DNA from: Lentibacter sp.
Lineage (GTDB): Bacteria > Pseudomonadota > Alphaproteobacteria > Rhodobacterales > Rhodobacteraceae
Direction of reading: 5' to 3'
Assembly (NCBI GenBank): GCA_016744435.1
Contig: JADGEJ010000004.1
Location: 1-64,000, forward strand
DNA length: 64,000 bases
In this document: piece after piece, positions 8,288-16,617 of the stretch
Position numbering within the stretch: position 1 is the stretch's first letter
How the letters are laid out: each line of letters opens with the position of its first letter
Notes under the pieces: generated by a model
Told to the model about the DNA's origin: nothing
The model's database searches: none
The model's input: the letters and a program-made list of their open reading frames with translations, nothing else
Made by a program: the position numbers and the translations under genes

Positions 8288-8902
8288 CTACCACATCGTC
8301 TTTTTCGCGCGCGGCAGCCACGCGTCGTCATAGGCCTTGCCGCCCACGTCTCCCGCTGTCTGCTCGGCCAAAATGTCGCCTGCTGTCGGCAGGCCTTCGC
8401 TCTGGTCGCCATCCTTCCAAAGCCCAGCACGCATCGGCGCACGTGCGCACTGAGTGTAGATTTCGCCGATCTTGATCACAATGACAGAACGCGGCAAACG
8501 GCCTTTGTCGGTGGCAAACTGTTCGCACAAAGCCGCGTCAACGCTAACCTTAGCCTCGCCATTCACCCGCACAATCGTGTCCGACCCCGCCACCATGAAC
8601 ATCAGCGAGATGCGCCCGTCCGCCACGATGTTGCGCAGCGTGTCCAGGCGGTTGTTGCCGCGCCAATCTGGCATCGCGAGCGTGTATTCATCCAGCTCGC
8701 GCACCACGGGGGCGTCGTCGCCGCGCGGGCTGCCATCGGTGCCCTCAGGGCCAACGGTGCTGATCACGCAAAACCGCGAGCGCATGATCCACGCGCGATA
8801 GAGCGGCGTCATTTGCTGCGCGACTTTGCGCAGTGATGCTTCCCCCGGATCACCATAAAGCGCTTCTAAAGCACTGATATCGCTCACATAGTCAACCGTC
8901 AT
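8288..8902 (-). CDS. Pyridoxamine 5'-phosphate oxidase-family FMN-binding protein (MSMEG_1061-like)
   Basis: A 204-residue split-barrel flavin protein. The internal ATG at 8902 is chosen because it begins MTVDYVSDISALEALYG, the usual start of this family, and overlaps the upstream acyltransferase stop by 11 nt; the longer frame upstream is only read-through. FCVISTVGPEGTDGSPRGD and the central DWRGNNRLDTLRNI are the conserved FMN-site segments of this group. The substrate is unknown. It is the last gene of the ftsE-ftsX-plsC transcription unit, an arrangement common in this bacterial group and not known to be functionally linked to division. Confidence 0.85.
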   Translation of the reverse strand: MTVDYVSDISALEALYGDPGEASLRKVAQQMTPLYRAWIMRSRFCVISTVGPEGTDGSPRGDDAPVVRELDEYTLAMPDWRGNNRLDTLRNIVADGRISLMFMVAGSDTIVRVNGEAKVSVDAALCEQFATDKGRLPRSVIVIKIGEIYTQCARAPMRAGLWKDGDQSEGLPTAGDILAEQTAGDVGGKAYDDAWLPRAKKTMW

Positions 8903-9617
8903 AACCAGCTTCTTCCAGCAAGGCGTTTGAACGGCCCTCAACCTTGGCTTCCAGATCGGCCATGAAAGGTTTTTGCTCTTGGCCAAGCGGAATAGGTTCC
9001 AAAAATTCGACAACAGCCAACCCGGGTTTGCGCAGAATTGTCCCCTTGGGCCAGAAAAGCCCCGCGTTTGTCGCCGCAGGCACGCAGGGCTGCTGGAGCT
9101 GATCGTAAAGTGCATATGTGCCCACTTTATAAGCCTTCATCTCGCCCGGCTTCACACGCGTGCCTTGACTATAGATCACAAGTTGCCCGGCTTCGGCGGC
9201 GCCTGAGCGCACGTCGTCTACCATCTTCTTGATCGCTTGTCCGCGCTTGCCACGGTTCACAGGCACACAACCAAGTCGGTAAGCATAAAGCCCGATGATC
9301 GGCGTCCAAAGCAGCTCGTGCTTCATGATGAATTTCGGCTTCGGCGCGTAGTAAAAGATCATCAGAATGTCGAGAAAAGACTGGTGCTTGGCCGCGATCA
9401 TCACCTCATCGGTTGGGATGGTGCCACGCACTTCATGGCGCAGGCCCAGCATCCATTTGGCCGTCCAAAGCGCCCAGCCGGCATAAAGCTGGCAAGCCAT
9501 GCGCGCGCCTTTCGGACTGAACAGCGCCCAAGGCAGAAAGACGATCCCAAGGACTGCCATTGCAACAGCGTTCTGCACCACAAATATCAGCGAAATAATC
9601 CAGCGAACAGCCAACAT
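8892..9617 (-). CDS. plsC: 1-acyl-sn-glycerol-3-phosphate acyltransferase
   Basis: A 241-residue membrane-associated acyltransferase that converts lysophosphatidic acid to phosphatidic acid in phospholipid synthesis. An N-terminal hydrophobic region (about 5-30) anchors it. The catalytic HX4D box is H78-QSF-LD83, and later RLGCVPVNRGKRG and IYSQGTRVKPGE are the substrate-binding boxes. Its start overlaps the ftsX stop by one base. The plsC name is used for the family; other paralogues may exist outside the window. Confidence 0.88.
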   Translation of the reverse strand: MLAVRWIISLIFVVQNAVAMAVLGIVFLPWALFSPKGARMACQLYAGWALWTAKWMLGLRHEVRGTIPTDEVMIAAKHQSFLDILMIFYYAPKPKFIMKHELLWTPIIGLYAYRLGCVPVNRGKRGQAIKKMVDDVRSGAAEAGQLVIYSQGTRVKPGEMKAYKVGTYALYDQLQQPCVPAATNAGLFWPKGTILRKPGLAVVEFLEPIPLGQEQKPFMADLEAKVEGRSNALLEEAGYDG

Positions 9618-10528
9618 CAGCGCAACTCCTTCAAGGTACTATTGGCCGCAGAACGTGTGGCCAGAAAGGCGACAAGCCCCGCGGCGATAGGTATGACAAG
9701 TGGCCAGAGCCAGCCAGCACCCGCGAAGCCAAGATCACTCAGAAAGCCGCCTTGGCTGTCTGCCGCAGGCAGCACCAAAACAACAGCAACACCAAGCACC
9801 ATACCAATGGCCGCACCGGTAATGGTGCGCAGGGTGAAGCGGCGCACAAAGGCGCTGGCGATATAGCTGTCGAGCGCGCCGACAAGCCGCATCACCGAGA
9901 TGACTTTGGCGTTGGCAGCAAGTGCTGCATTCGCCGCCAGTGTGATCATCGCGCCCATGACAGCAAAAATCAGCACAATCGAAAGCCAGCCGAGAAACCA
10001 AAGCCGCGCGGCTGCAGCTGCCAGCGGTTTGCGCCAGCGCGTATGGTCATCCAGCACAGCGCCGGGGGCCTCGGCGACAAGGCGCAGCCGCAGGCCTTCC
10101 GCGTCAAAGCCAATGTCGGCCTCCACGATCTCGATAAGCTGCGGGATAGGCAGGCTCTCAAGCGGCACATCGGGGCCAAACCACGGCTCAAGCAGGGCGC
10201 GCTGCTCATCGTCGGTGAGCAGCCGCGCGCTGGCAATGCCCGGTGTGGTTTCCAGCACCCTCATGGCGGCGTCGGTCTGGGCCTGCATCTGGCCCACAGG
10301 GGCCGATATCCGCAGCGTGGCAGACTGCGCAAGCTCGGCACTCCAACGCTCTGACAGGCGGCCCGCCGACACCGACAAAGCCAGCGCAAAGACAGCTAAA
10401 AAGGCCATAACAGTTGCGGCAAACAGCGTAAGACGCGCCGTAAAGCCCGTTGGCGGCACGGCACGCTCGGCCTGTGCATCACCGATGATAAAATCCATCA
10501 CATGGGAAAGTTGAAAACGCTGCGCCAT
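9617..10528 (-). CDS. ftsX: Cell division protein FtsX
   Basis: A 303-residue permease-like partner of the ATPase FtsE. It has a cytoplasmic N-terminus, a first membrane helix at about 33-52 (ATVMAFLAVFALALSVSAG), a periplasmic loop of roughly 110 residues, and three more helices near 172-195, 232-252 and 270-290. In E. coli, FtsEX couples ATP hydrolysis to activation of septal peptidoglycan hydrolases. It shares one base with ftsE upstream and with plsC downstream, so the four genes form a tight operon. Confidence 0.92.
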   Translation of the reverse strand: MAQRFQLSHVMDFIIGDAQAERAVPPTGFTARLTLFAATVMAFLAVFALALSVSAGRLSERWSAELAQSATLRISAPVGQMQAQTDAAMRVLETTPGIASARLLTDDEQRALLEPWFGPDVPLESLPIPQLIEIVEADIGFDAEGLRLRLVAEAPGAVLDDHTRWRKPLAAAAARLWFLGWLSIVLIFAVMGAMITLAANAALAANAKVISVMRLVGALDSYIASAFVRRFTLRTITGAAIGMVLGVAVVLVLPAADSQGGFLSDLGFAGAGWLWPLVIPIAAGLVAFLATRSAANSTLKELR

Positions 10529-11202
10529 TACAGATCGGCTCCCACAGTTAAGTGCCGGTTCGCGATCCGCAGCACCCGAGCTTGCACTTGGCTTTTGGCC
10601 GCGCGAATAAGCGCAAGGTCGTGCGTGGCGATAACCACTGTCTTGCCCATTTTATTGAGTTCAACCAACAACTGCAGCAAGCGCTGCGACATTTCCCAGT
10701 CGAGGTTGCCTGTCGGCTCATCGGCCAGAATAACGTCGGGCGACATGATAACCGCTCGCGCCAGCGCAGCCCTTTGCCGCTCACCACCCGACAGTTCGGG
10801 CGGCAACGCATAGGCGCGCGAGCGCAGGCCAACCCAGCTCATCAGCTCGGTCAAATCGCTCTGATCGTCGCGCACAGAGTGCCCCGCAACCGTCAAAGGC
10901 AGGGCGATATTGTCGGCAATCGGCAGGTGATCAAGAAACTGGCAGTCTTGGTGGACAACTCCAATGCGGCGGCGCATTTCAGCAACATCGTCACGCGTCA
11001 GGCTGCGCACATCCCGATCAAACAGGCGCACGTAGCCCGCCGATGGCAGAAGCTCACCGTAGCACAGCTTGAGGAAGGTGGTCTTGCCCGCGCCCGAAGG
11101 CCCCGTCAGAAAGTGAAAGGAGCCCGCGCTGAGCGAAATCGAGATATCGCTCAAGAGCTCGCCTTCGCCATAGCTATAGGACACTTGTTCCAGCTCGATC
11201 AC
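10528..11202 (-). CDS. ftsE: Cell division ATP-binding protein FtsE
   Basis: A 224-residue ABC ATPase. It has Walker A GPSGAGKTT (34-42), a Q-loop, the signature LSGGERQRAALARA, Walker B VILADEPTGNLD and the switch histidine in VVIATHDLALI. It pairs with FtsX in the divisome. It is the first gene of its operon. The 246-bp region separating it from the divergent zinc-ribbon gene holds a pair of TTTCGAAA palindromes and no other gene. Confidence 0.95.
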   Translation of the reverse strand: MIELEQVSYSYGEGELLSDISISLSAGSFHFLTGPSGAGKTTFLKLCYGELLPSAGYVRLFDRDVRSLTRDDVAEMRRRIGVVHQDCQFLDHLPIADNIALPLTVAGHSVRDDQSDLTELMSWVGLRSRAYALPPELSGGERQRAALARAVIMSPDVILADEPTGNLDWEMSQRLLQLLVELNKMGKTVVIATHDLALIRAAKSQVQARVLRIANRHLTVGADL

Positions 11203-11276
11203 ATTTTGCCCTCACATTTATGCGCTCAATACATGCCCCAGAGCGCGGCAAGTTGCAATCAGCCAAGGCTTAACGC

Positions 11277-11316
11277 GTTTCGAAAACATTCTGTCGCACA
11301 GGTTGTGTTTCGAAAC
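11277..11316. promoter_or_regulatory. Two TTTCGAAA palindromes 30 bp apart (candidate operator)
   Basis: tttcgaaa occurs at 11278-11285 and 11308-11315, exactly 30 bp start to start; the second lies in a perfect 10-bp palindrome gtttcgaaac (11307-11316). They lie midway between divergent ftsE and the zinc-ribbon gene. Equal helical phasing suits a dimeric regulator binding on one face of the DNA. No known regulator is assigned. Confidence 0.35.
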
Positions 11317-11448
11317 CCGCGCTTGAGCAAAAACAATCCTGAGGCTTTCTCGAAAAGCTTTAGCGTGTTTGCTCTTTTCTGCAATCCAGTTAAGACTTAT
11401 GCTAACGTCAGTTTATTGCAGGTGTTTTTGCGTAAGTTAGGGGACGAC

Positions 11449-12348
11449 ATGCGGCTTACATGCCCAAATTGCGGTGCGCAGTACGAAGTGCCAGACGAGG
11501 TTATTCCACAAAACGGGCGCGATGTTCAGTGTTCCAGCTGTGGCGATACGTGGTTTCAACCCCACGCCGACAGCCTCACTGATAACATGGATGAGCCAGA
11601 AGGCTCGCTGATCGAAGAGCACCGCCCGCAGATCCCGCAGCCTCAAGAGCCGCAAGCCACGCCTGAAGAAGAGCTCCGACAAGAGCCGCCGCAAAAAGCC
11701 CCCCAGCCGCGAAAACGCGAGCTTGACCCGTCAGTTGCCGATGTCTTGCGCGAAGAAGCCGCGCTCGAAGCCGAAGCCCGCAAGCACGACGCGAGCCCAT
11801 TAGAAGAACAGCCGGATCTTGGCCTTGCTGACCCGGATGACGAAGTCGCACGCCGCTCGCGCGAAGCCCAAGATAGGATGGTGCGTATGCGCGGTGGTGA
11901 CGCCAGCAGCGCGGCCACGGCAGCAACTTCTACAGCCGCAGGCTCGCGTCGCGATGTATTGCCAGACATCGACGAAATCAATTCAACCCTTCGCAAAGAC
12001 AGCGCACGCCGTACGCCAACAGCACAGTCAGCGCCGCGCGAGGCCACCACGCCCGAAGAAGTGAAAGGTGGCTTTATGCGAGGCCTTCGCTGGGTTCTGA
12101 TTTTGGCGGTTTTGCTGGTGCTGCTCTACGTGTTTGCACCCCAGATCAGTGCCGCCGTTCCATCTCTTGCGCCTGTGCTTGAGCCCTATGTCGAGGCCGT
12201 TGACAGTGCGCGCTTGTGGCTTGATGGCCAGATGCGCTCACTTATGGGCAGCCTTGATGGAATGGCCTCGGATGGGGCTGAAAATACGGCCCCAACACCA
12301 GCATCGGCGCCAACAACAGAGCCTGTGATTGAGCCAGTAACCGAGTAG
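11449..12348 (+). CDS. Zinc-ribbon, single-pass membrane protein (MJ0042-type N-terminus)
   Basis: A 299-residue protein. Its first 40 residues form a zinc ribbon with C5, C8, C28 and C31 (MRLTCPNCGAQYEVP and CSSCGDTW), the MJ0042 pattern common at the N-terminus of alphaproteobacterial membrane proteins. A long Pro/Glu/Gln/Ala-rich linker follows, then one membrane helix near 214-230. The reading frame stays open far upstream, but the start must be ATG 11449 because the zinc ribbon begins there. Being divergent from ftsEX is typical in this group; a link to division is guilt by association. Confidence 0.85.
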   Translation: MRLTCPNCGAQYEVPDEVIPQNGRDVQCSSCGDTWFQPHADSLTDNMDEPEGSLIEEHRPQIPQPQEPQATPEEELRQEPPQKAPQPRKRELDPSVADVLREEAALEAEARKHDASPLEEQPDLGLADPDDEVARRSREAQDRMVRMRGGDASSAATAATSTAAGSRRDVLPDIDEINSTLRKDSARRTPTAQSAPREATTPEEVKGGFMRGLRWVLILAVLLVLLYVFAPQISAAVPSLAPVLEPYVEAVDSARLWLDGQMRSLMGSLDGMASDGAENTAPTPASAPTTEPVIEPVTE

Positions 12349-12366
12349 CTAGGGTCCTGACCCTAG
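12349..12366. repeat. 18-bp palindrome spanning a stop codon (copy 1)
   Basis: ctagggtcctgaccctag consists of 8-bp arms around a CT centre. It starts right after the plus-strand stop and contains the minus-strand stop codon of the TIGR02302 gene (12363-12365). A 17-bp version of the same sequence lies at 30262-30278, also over a stop codon. It may serve as a bidirectional terminator stem, though it has no T-tract. Confidence 0.6.
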
Positions 12367-14939
12367 TTTCCGAACCGTTCCAACAAGCGGCGTAGGTAGT
12401 TACGTTCGGTCTCTGAGCGGGTGTTCTCGCCCGAGCGGCGGCGAATTTCGTCGAGTAGCTCGCGCGCGCGGCGGTAGACGTCTTCATCGCCTGAAAAGCC
12501 GCGGCGGTTGCGCCCCAGTCGGTCGTCCCCGTTCGGTCCGGCTTGCTGGCTGTCGCCCTCTTGGCCGGCTTGGCCTTGCTGGGCCTGTGCCATGGCTTCG
12601 CCGAGGTTGTCCATGCCTTCGCGCAGGTTCTCCATCGCTTCGGCTTGGCTGTTGAGCGCATCGGCGAGCTGGTTTTGGCGCAACTCTTCCTCGGCGCGGC
12701 CCATGGCGCTTTCGGCCCCCTCAAGGGCTTCGCGCATGGCTTCGCCTGCCTCACCGGACAAACCGGGCAACGCGTTTTGCTGCTCGGCCAGACGGCGCCT
12801 CAACTCTTGCTGACGCTCAGCAAGCGAGCGCCCGTCAGCGCCCTGCCCTTCTTCACCACCTTTGCCGCCTTGGCCTTGCTTGCCTTCGCGGCCTTGGCCC
12901 TCACCCTCGCCTTCGCCTTGGCCTTCGTGCTCTTGGCCGCGGCCTTGGCCGCCGTTGCGGCCCTCGTTCTGGGCGTTCTCGCCAGCCCGCGCATTGGGGT
13001 TGAATTGCTCTTGTAGGTCGCGGAATGCTTGATCAGACAAGCCCTGCTGTTCGCGCAGCGTGTCAGAAAGGCCTTCCATTGCTTGCTGGCCCTCACTTTG
13101 GCCTTCGCCCTGCTGGTTTTGGGTGACGCGCATGTTTTCCATCATCTCTTGGAACTCTTTAAGCGCCTGCTCGGCCTCGGCCATGCGGCCTTGTTCCATC
13201 AGTTCCTGGATGCGGTCCATCATGTCTTGCAGGTCTTGCTGGCTCATCTGCATGCTCTCGCCGCGCTCGCCAGCTTCGCCGTTTTGCTCGTCTGGATCGC
13301 GTTGCGCAAGCTGCTTCATGTAGTCTTGCGTGGCTTCGCGCAGCTCGTCCATCAGGCGTGCAACCTCCTCTTCCGAAGCACCGTTGCGCATGGCCTCGCT
13401 GAGCTTTTCCTGGGCGTCGCGCATTCGCTCTAGCGCGTCTGACAGGTTGCCATCTTCGAGGTTAAGCGCCAGCTCCCACATCGCCTCGGTGAGCCTGTCG
13501 CGCGTTTCGTCATCTAGCCCGCCGTAAGCCACTTTGGCCTCCAAGCGGCGCAAAATCGTGCGCAGGCGCAGATAGTCGGTTTCAGATTTGAACACATCTC
13601 CCGGGCGGTGCGAAATGGCCCGCAAAAGCTGCGCCACACGCGCGCCATTCTCGCGGTTCCAAAGCAAATCACGCCGCAGCTCGATCACCGCTGCTGCCGA
13701 CGGGTTAAAGAAATGCCGTGCTGCTAAGGTCATTTCGGCGGGATAGGACGCGCCTTCATTGCCCGCTTCATCCGTCGCCGTGAGGGTGATCTTCACCGGC
13801 AGGTTGGCCCATACATGTTTGCTGAAGTCTTCCAGCAACGTCTCTTCAAAGTCTTTCCGCGAGCCCGCCACAGGCAGCGGCACAGGCAGCTCGATAGCGC
13901 TCATGTCTTCTGGCACGAGCGCCAGCCCAAAGCGACGGTCAAGCTGGGCGAGATCAAGCTCGATCAGAGCAGTGCCGCTTTCAATGCCGTAGTCGTCATA
14001 GGCTTCAAACGGCATGGTAAACGCGCCGCTCGCCGAGGCCTCAGCAGGGCCTGTCGCTTCTATGATCGGGGCTTTGTCAGGCAGGCTGACGATGCTCCAA
14101 CTGCGCTCGCCCGCCCCCCCGTTAACACTCAAATCGCCTGATTGCATGACGCGGAAACTCTGCTCACGCGCCGCCGCTGAGGGCACGTCGCCAATGCGGC
14201 TTGAAACGGTTTCGCTGACCGTCACGGCGCCCACGTCGCCGTAGAGGCGCAATGTCACCTCGCTGCCTTGCGGAAGCTCGATCTCGGCATCAGCGATCTC
14301 GGTAAGATACATCGCCGGTAGCCCCGTGTAGCGCGGCGGTTCAACCCAGCCTTCCCAGCTTGGCCCAGTAGCCAATGCAGCGCCCGTGCCCGGCGCGCCA
14401 ATATCGCCCACTGTTCCGAGCCGCCAGACCGAGCCAAACATCAGCGACACCAGCAAAGCCAGAACCGCGACAAAGCGCAGCCCGAACGGGTCAGCCGCCG
14501 CCAGCCTAACCTTGGGCGGAATACTGCGCGCAGCTCTGATGCGCTCATACATCCGGCGCTGGTATTCGTGCCAAAGGGCTTTAGAGGCGGCGTCCTGTGC
14601 GCCGATGGCCTGTTTGTCGCGCACCGCGTGAATCGGGCGGCCCGGCAGGGCAGCGTCGATCCTGTCAAGCGCTTCAAGTTTGCTCGGTGCCTCAAAGCGA
14701 CGGGCCGCAAACCACAGCCCAAACAAAGCCAAGGCGCCCGCGAGCACGAAGAAGCCCCAAACTATCTCAAGTTGGAGAACCTCATGCAAGCCCATGAAAA
14801 AGAATGCTAAAACTGCGAACAACACAGACCAGACCGGCCAAAACGCAGCGCAAAGCCGCTCGGCCCAAAGGCCCGCGAGCGTCAGCGTGAGCCTACCGCG
14901 CAGGTCGATCCTGTCAGGTTTTGATGGCTCAATCGCCAA
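12363..14939 (-). CDS. TIGR02302/DUF4175 family membrane protein
   Basis: An 858-residue protein with two or three membrane helices in the first 180 residues (FAVLAFFFMGLHEV, VWGFFVLAGALALFGLWF and a segment near FVAVLALLVSLMFG). A beta-rich periplasmic part follows. The C-terminal 400 residues are dominated by Gln/Glu/Met-rich coiled-coil sequence and low-complexity Gly-Glu-Gln repeats (EGQGEGEGEG). This architecture defines the alphaproteobacterial TIGR02302 family, whose function is unknown. Its GC-rich repeats produce long false frames on the opposite strand. It lies 42 bp downstream of lysA and is probably in the same transcription unit. Confidence 0.85.
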   Translation of the reverse strand: MAIEPSKPDRIDLRGRLTLTLAGLWAERLCAAFWPVWSVLFAVLAFFFMGLHEVLQLEIVWGFFVLAGALALFGLWFAARRFEAPSKLEALDRIDAALPGRPIHAVRDKQAIGAQDAASKALWHEYQRRMYERIRAARSIPPKVRLAAADPFGLRFVAVLALLVSLMFGSVWRLGTVGDIGAPGTGAALATGPSWEGWVEPPRYTGLPAMYLTEIADAEIELPQGSEVTLRLYGDVGAVTVSETVSSRIGDVPSAAAREQSFRVMQSGDLSVNGGAGERSWSIVSLPDKAPIIEATGPAEASASGAFTMPFEAYDDYGIESGTALIELDLAQLDRRFGLALVPEDMSAIELPVPLPVAGSRKDFEETLLEDFSKHVWANLPVKITLTATDEAGNEGASYPAEMTLAARHFFNPSAAAVIELRRDLLWNRENGARVAQLLRAISHRPGDVFKSETDYLRLRTILRRLEAKVAYGGLDDETRDRLTEAMWELALNLEDGNLSDALERMRDAQEKLSEAMRNGASEEEVARLMDELREATQDYMKQLAQRDPDEQNGEAGERGESMQMSQQDLQDMMDRIQELMEQGRMAEAEQALKEFQEMMENMRVTQNQQGEGQSEGQQAMEGLSDTLREQQGLSDQAFRDLQEQFNPNARAGENAQNEGRNGGQGRGQEHEGQGEGEGEGQGREGKQGQGGKGGEEGQGADGRSLAERQQELRRRLAEQQNALPGLSGEAGEAMREALEGAESAMGRAEEELRQNQLADALNSQAEAMENLREGMDNLGEAMAQAQQGQAGQEGDSQQAGPNGDDRLGRNRRGFSGDEDVYRRARELLDEIRRRSGENTRSETERNYLRRLLERFGN

Positions 14940-14981
14940 GCCGCGTCTCCATCCTCAAGGCGGGCTCACGCGCAGGTGCGC

Positions 14982-16247
14982 TCAGAGCCACTCAGGGATG
15001 GTATCGCGGTTGAGCATTTCTTCCAAGCTCGGACGCGCACGAATGACGGCAAATTGATCACCCTGCACCAAAACTTCGGGGATCATCGGGCGCGAATTAT
15101 ACTCGCTCGACATCACCGCGCCATAAGCGCCAGCGCTGCGAAACGCGACAAGCGCGCCCTCTTGCATTGGCGCAAGCTCGCGCCCCTTGGCAAAGGTGTC
15201 ACCACTTTCGCAGATCGGCCCGACGATGTCATAGGTGTCAGGCTCGGTGGCGACGGCTGGCTCTGCGAGCGGCACAATGTCGTGGTGCGCATCATACATG
15301 GCAGGGCGGATCAGGTCGTTCATCGCGGCATCAACGATCAGGAATTTTCGGTCTTCGCCTTCCTTCACGTAGATCACTTCGCTGACCAGAACGCCCGCGT
15401 TGCCGGCAATCAGGCGGCCCGGCTCGATCTCGATCTCGCAGCCCAAATCACCGAGCACGTCTTTCACCATCGCGCCGTAGTCTGTCGGCAAAGGCGGCGC
15501 GTCGTTTGCGCGTGTATAAGGGATGCCGAGGCCACCACCCAGATCGAGGCGCTTAATCGTGTGGCCATCGGCGCGCAGCTCAAGCGTTAGCTCTTTAACT
15601 TTTTCATAGGCTTGGCGAAACGGCTCAAGCTCGGTCAGCTGCGAACCGATGTGCACATCAATGCCGACAACTTCCAAGCCCTCAAGCTTGCCCGCCATCG
15701 CATAGACGTCGCGGGCGCGGCTGATAGGAATGCCGAACTTGTTCTCTTTTTTGCCGGTCGCAATTTTGGCATGGGTCTTGGCGTCAACATCGGGGTTCAC
15801 GCGGACCGTGATCGGGGCTTTGAGGCCCAGCTCCAAAGCAACCTCGTTGAGGCGCAGCATCTCAGGCTCGCTTTCCACGTTGAACTGGCGAATGCCGCCC
15901 GTGAGCGCCAAGCGCATCTCGTCACGGGTCTTGCCAACACCGGAAAAGACGATCTTGTCACCAGACACACCTGCTGCAATCGCGCGCGCATATTCGCCGC
16001 CCGAGACAACGTCCATGCCAGCGCCGCAAGCCGCAAGCACTTTCAAAATCGCAAGGTTAGAAGCCGCTTTCATCGCGTAGCACACCAAGTGCTCGGTGCC
16101 CTCAAGCGCCTCGTCAAACAACCGAAAGTGGCGCTCTAGCGTGGCAGTTGAATAGCAGTAAAACGGCGTGCCAACACTGGCCGCGATTTCGCGCAGCGGC
16201 ACGTCTTCAGCGTGTAGTTCACCGTTTTTGTATAGAAAATGGTCCAT
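14982..16247 (-). CDS. lysA: Diaminopimelate decarboxylase
   Basis: A 421-residue PLP enzyme that decarboxylates meso-diaminopimelate to lysine, the last step of lysine synthesis. The PLP lysine is K60 in VCYAMKAASN. Further hallmarks are the HIGSQ segment (VDVHIGSQL), the Gly-rich phosphate loop DLGGGLGIPY, EPGRLIAGNAG, and the active-site CESGDTF from the partner subunit. Order with the small lipoprotein and argH upstream suggests an operon reading argH, lipoprotein, lysA, TIGR02302 gene. Confidence 0.96.
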   Translation of the reverse strand: MDHFLYKNGELHAEDVPLREIAASVGTPFYCYSTATLERHFRLFDEALEGTEHLVCYAMKAASNLAILKVLAACGAGMDVVSGGEYARAIAAGVSGDKIVFSGVGKTRDEMRLALTGGIRQFNVESEPEMLRLNEVALELGLKAPITVRVNPDVDAKTHAKIATGKKENKFGIPISRARDVYAMAGKLEGLEVVGIDVHIGSQLTELEPFRQAYEKVKELTLELRADGHTIKRLDLGGGLGIPYTRANDAPPLPTDYGAMVKDVLGDLGCEIEIEPGRLIAGNAGVLVSEVIYVKEGEDRKFLIVDAAMNDLIRPAMYDAHHDIVPLAEPAVATEPDTYDIVGPICESGDTFAKGRELAPMQEGALVAFRSAGAYGAVMSSEYNSRPMIPEVLVQGDQFAVIRARPSLEEMLNRDTIPEWL

Positions 16248-16307
16248 AGCGCATCATCCTTTGTTCGCATCCCATGTATCGAATGCGAAGCAAGGTGAAA
16301 ACCCGCT

Positions 16308-16493
16308 TTAAAGGCTAATTCCGATAGAAACCGGACCATTCGAAACACCAACCGTCGCGGAAGTGCTCACGCCGCCGGGGCCGATGTTTACATTTGCGCC
16401 CAGTGTGGGCGTGATCGGCTCACCGTCAGCGCCACAGCCCGCCAAAAATGCGAGCAATGTAAGGCCTGCGCCCAGTTCAAAAACACGTTTCAT
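16308..16493 (-). CDS. Small lipoprotein between argH and lysA
   Basis: A 61-residue precursor starting at ATG 16493 (MKRVFELGAGLTLLAFLAGC). It has a lipobox LAGC and a mature part of about 40 residues rich in Gly, Val, Ser and Asn, with a repeated xVGVSNG/VNIGPGG pattern. Similar tiny lipoproteins stand at this locus in related bacteria, where the name LptM-like (YifL) is sometimes given for the lysA-linked lipoprotein. The E. coli yifL gene is also next to dapF/lysA-type genes, but I cannot confirm homology. Longer TTG-started versions are less likely. Confidence 0.7.
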   Translation of the reverse strand: MKRVFELGAGLTLLAFLAGCGADGEPITPTLGANVNIGPGGVSTSATVGVSNGPVSIGISL

Positions 16494-16578
16494 ACTCAAT
16501 ACCTCTTTGGCAACACCTCTTTGGCGACTATGCCAATATAGGCCGCTTTGGCTTTTGTTTCAAACAACGTGCCCGTCA

Positions 16579-16617
16579 GGCCTTATGACAGGCCTTTATG
16601 ACAGCGCCTTTATGACA
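16579..16617. repeat. 13-14 bp tandem repeat over the argH stop codon
   Basis: Three near-copies stand in a row: ggccttatgaca (16579-16590), ggcctttatgaca (16591-16603) and gcgcctttatgaca (16604-16617). On the argH strand each reads TGTCATAA followed by AGGC-like bases, so the last codons and stop of argH have been duplicated downstream. Slipped replication is the simple explanation. Confidence 0.75.

Noticed and set aside
10552..11448. Long N-terminal extension of the zinc-ribbon protein (frame open from 10552)
   Set aside because: It overlaps ftsE on the other strand, and the zinc-ribbon domain that normally begins these proteins starts at 11449.
12800..13096. Lys/Ala-rich open frame within the TIGR02302 gene
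   Set aside because: It is a shadow of the Gly-Glu-Gln low-complexity region of the real gene in another frame.
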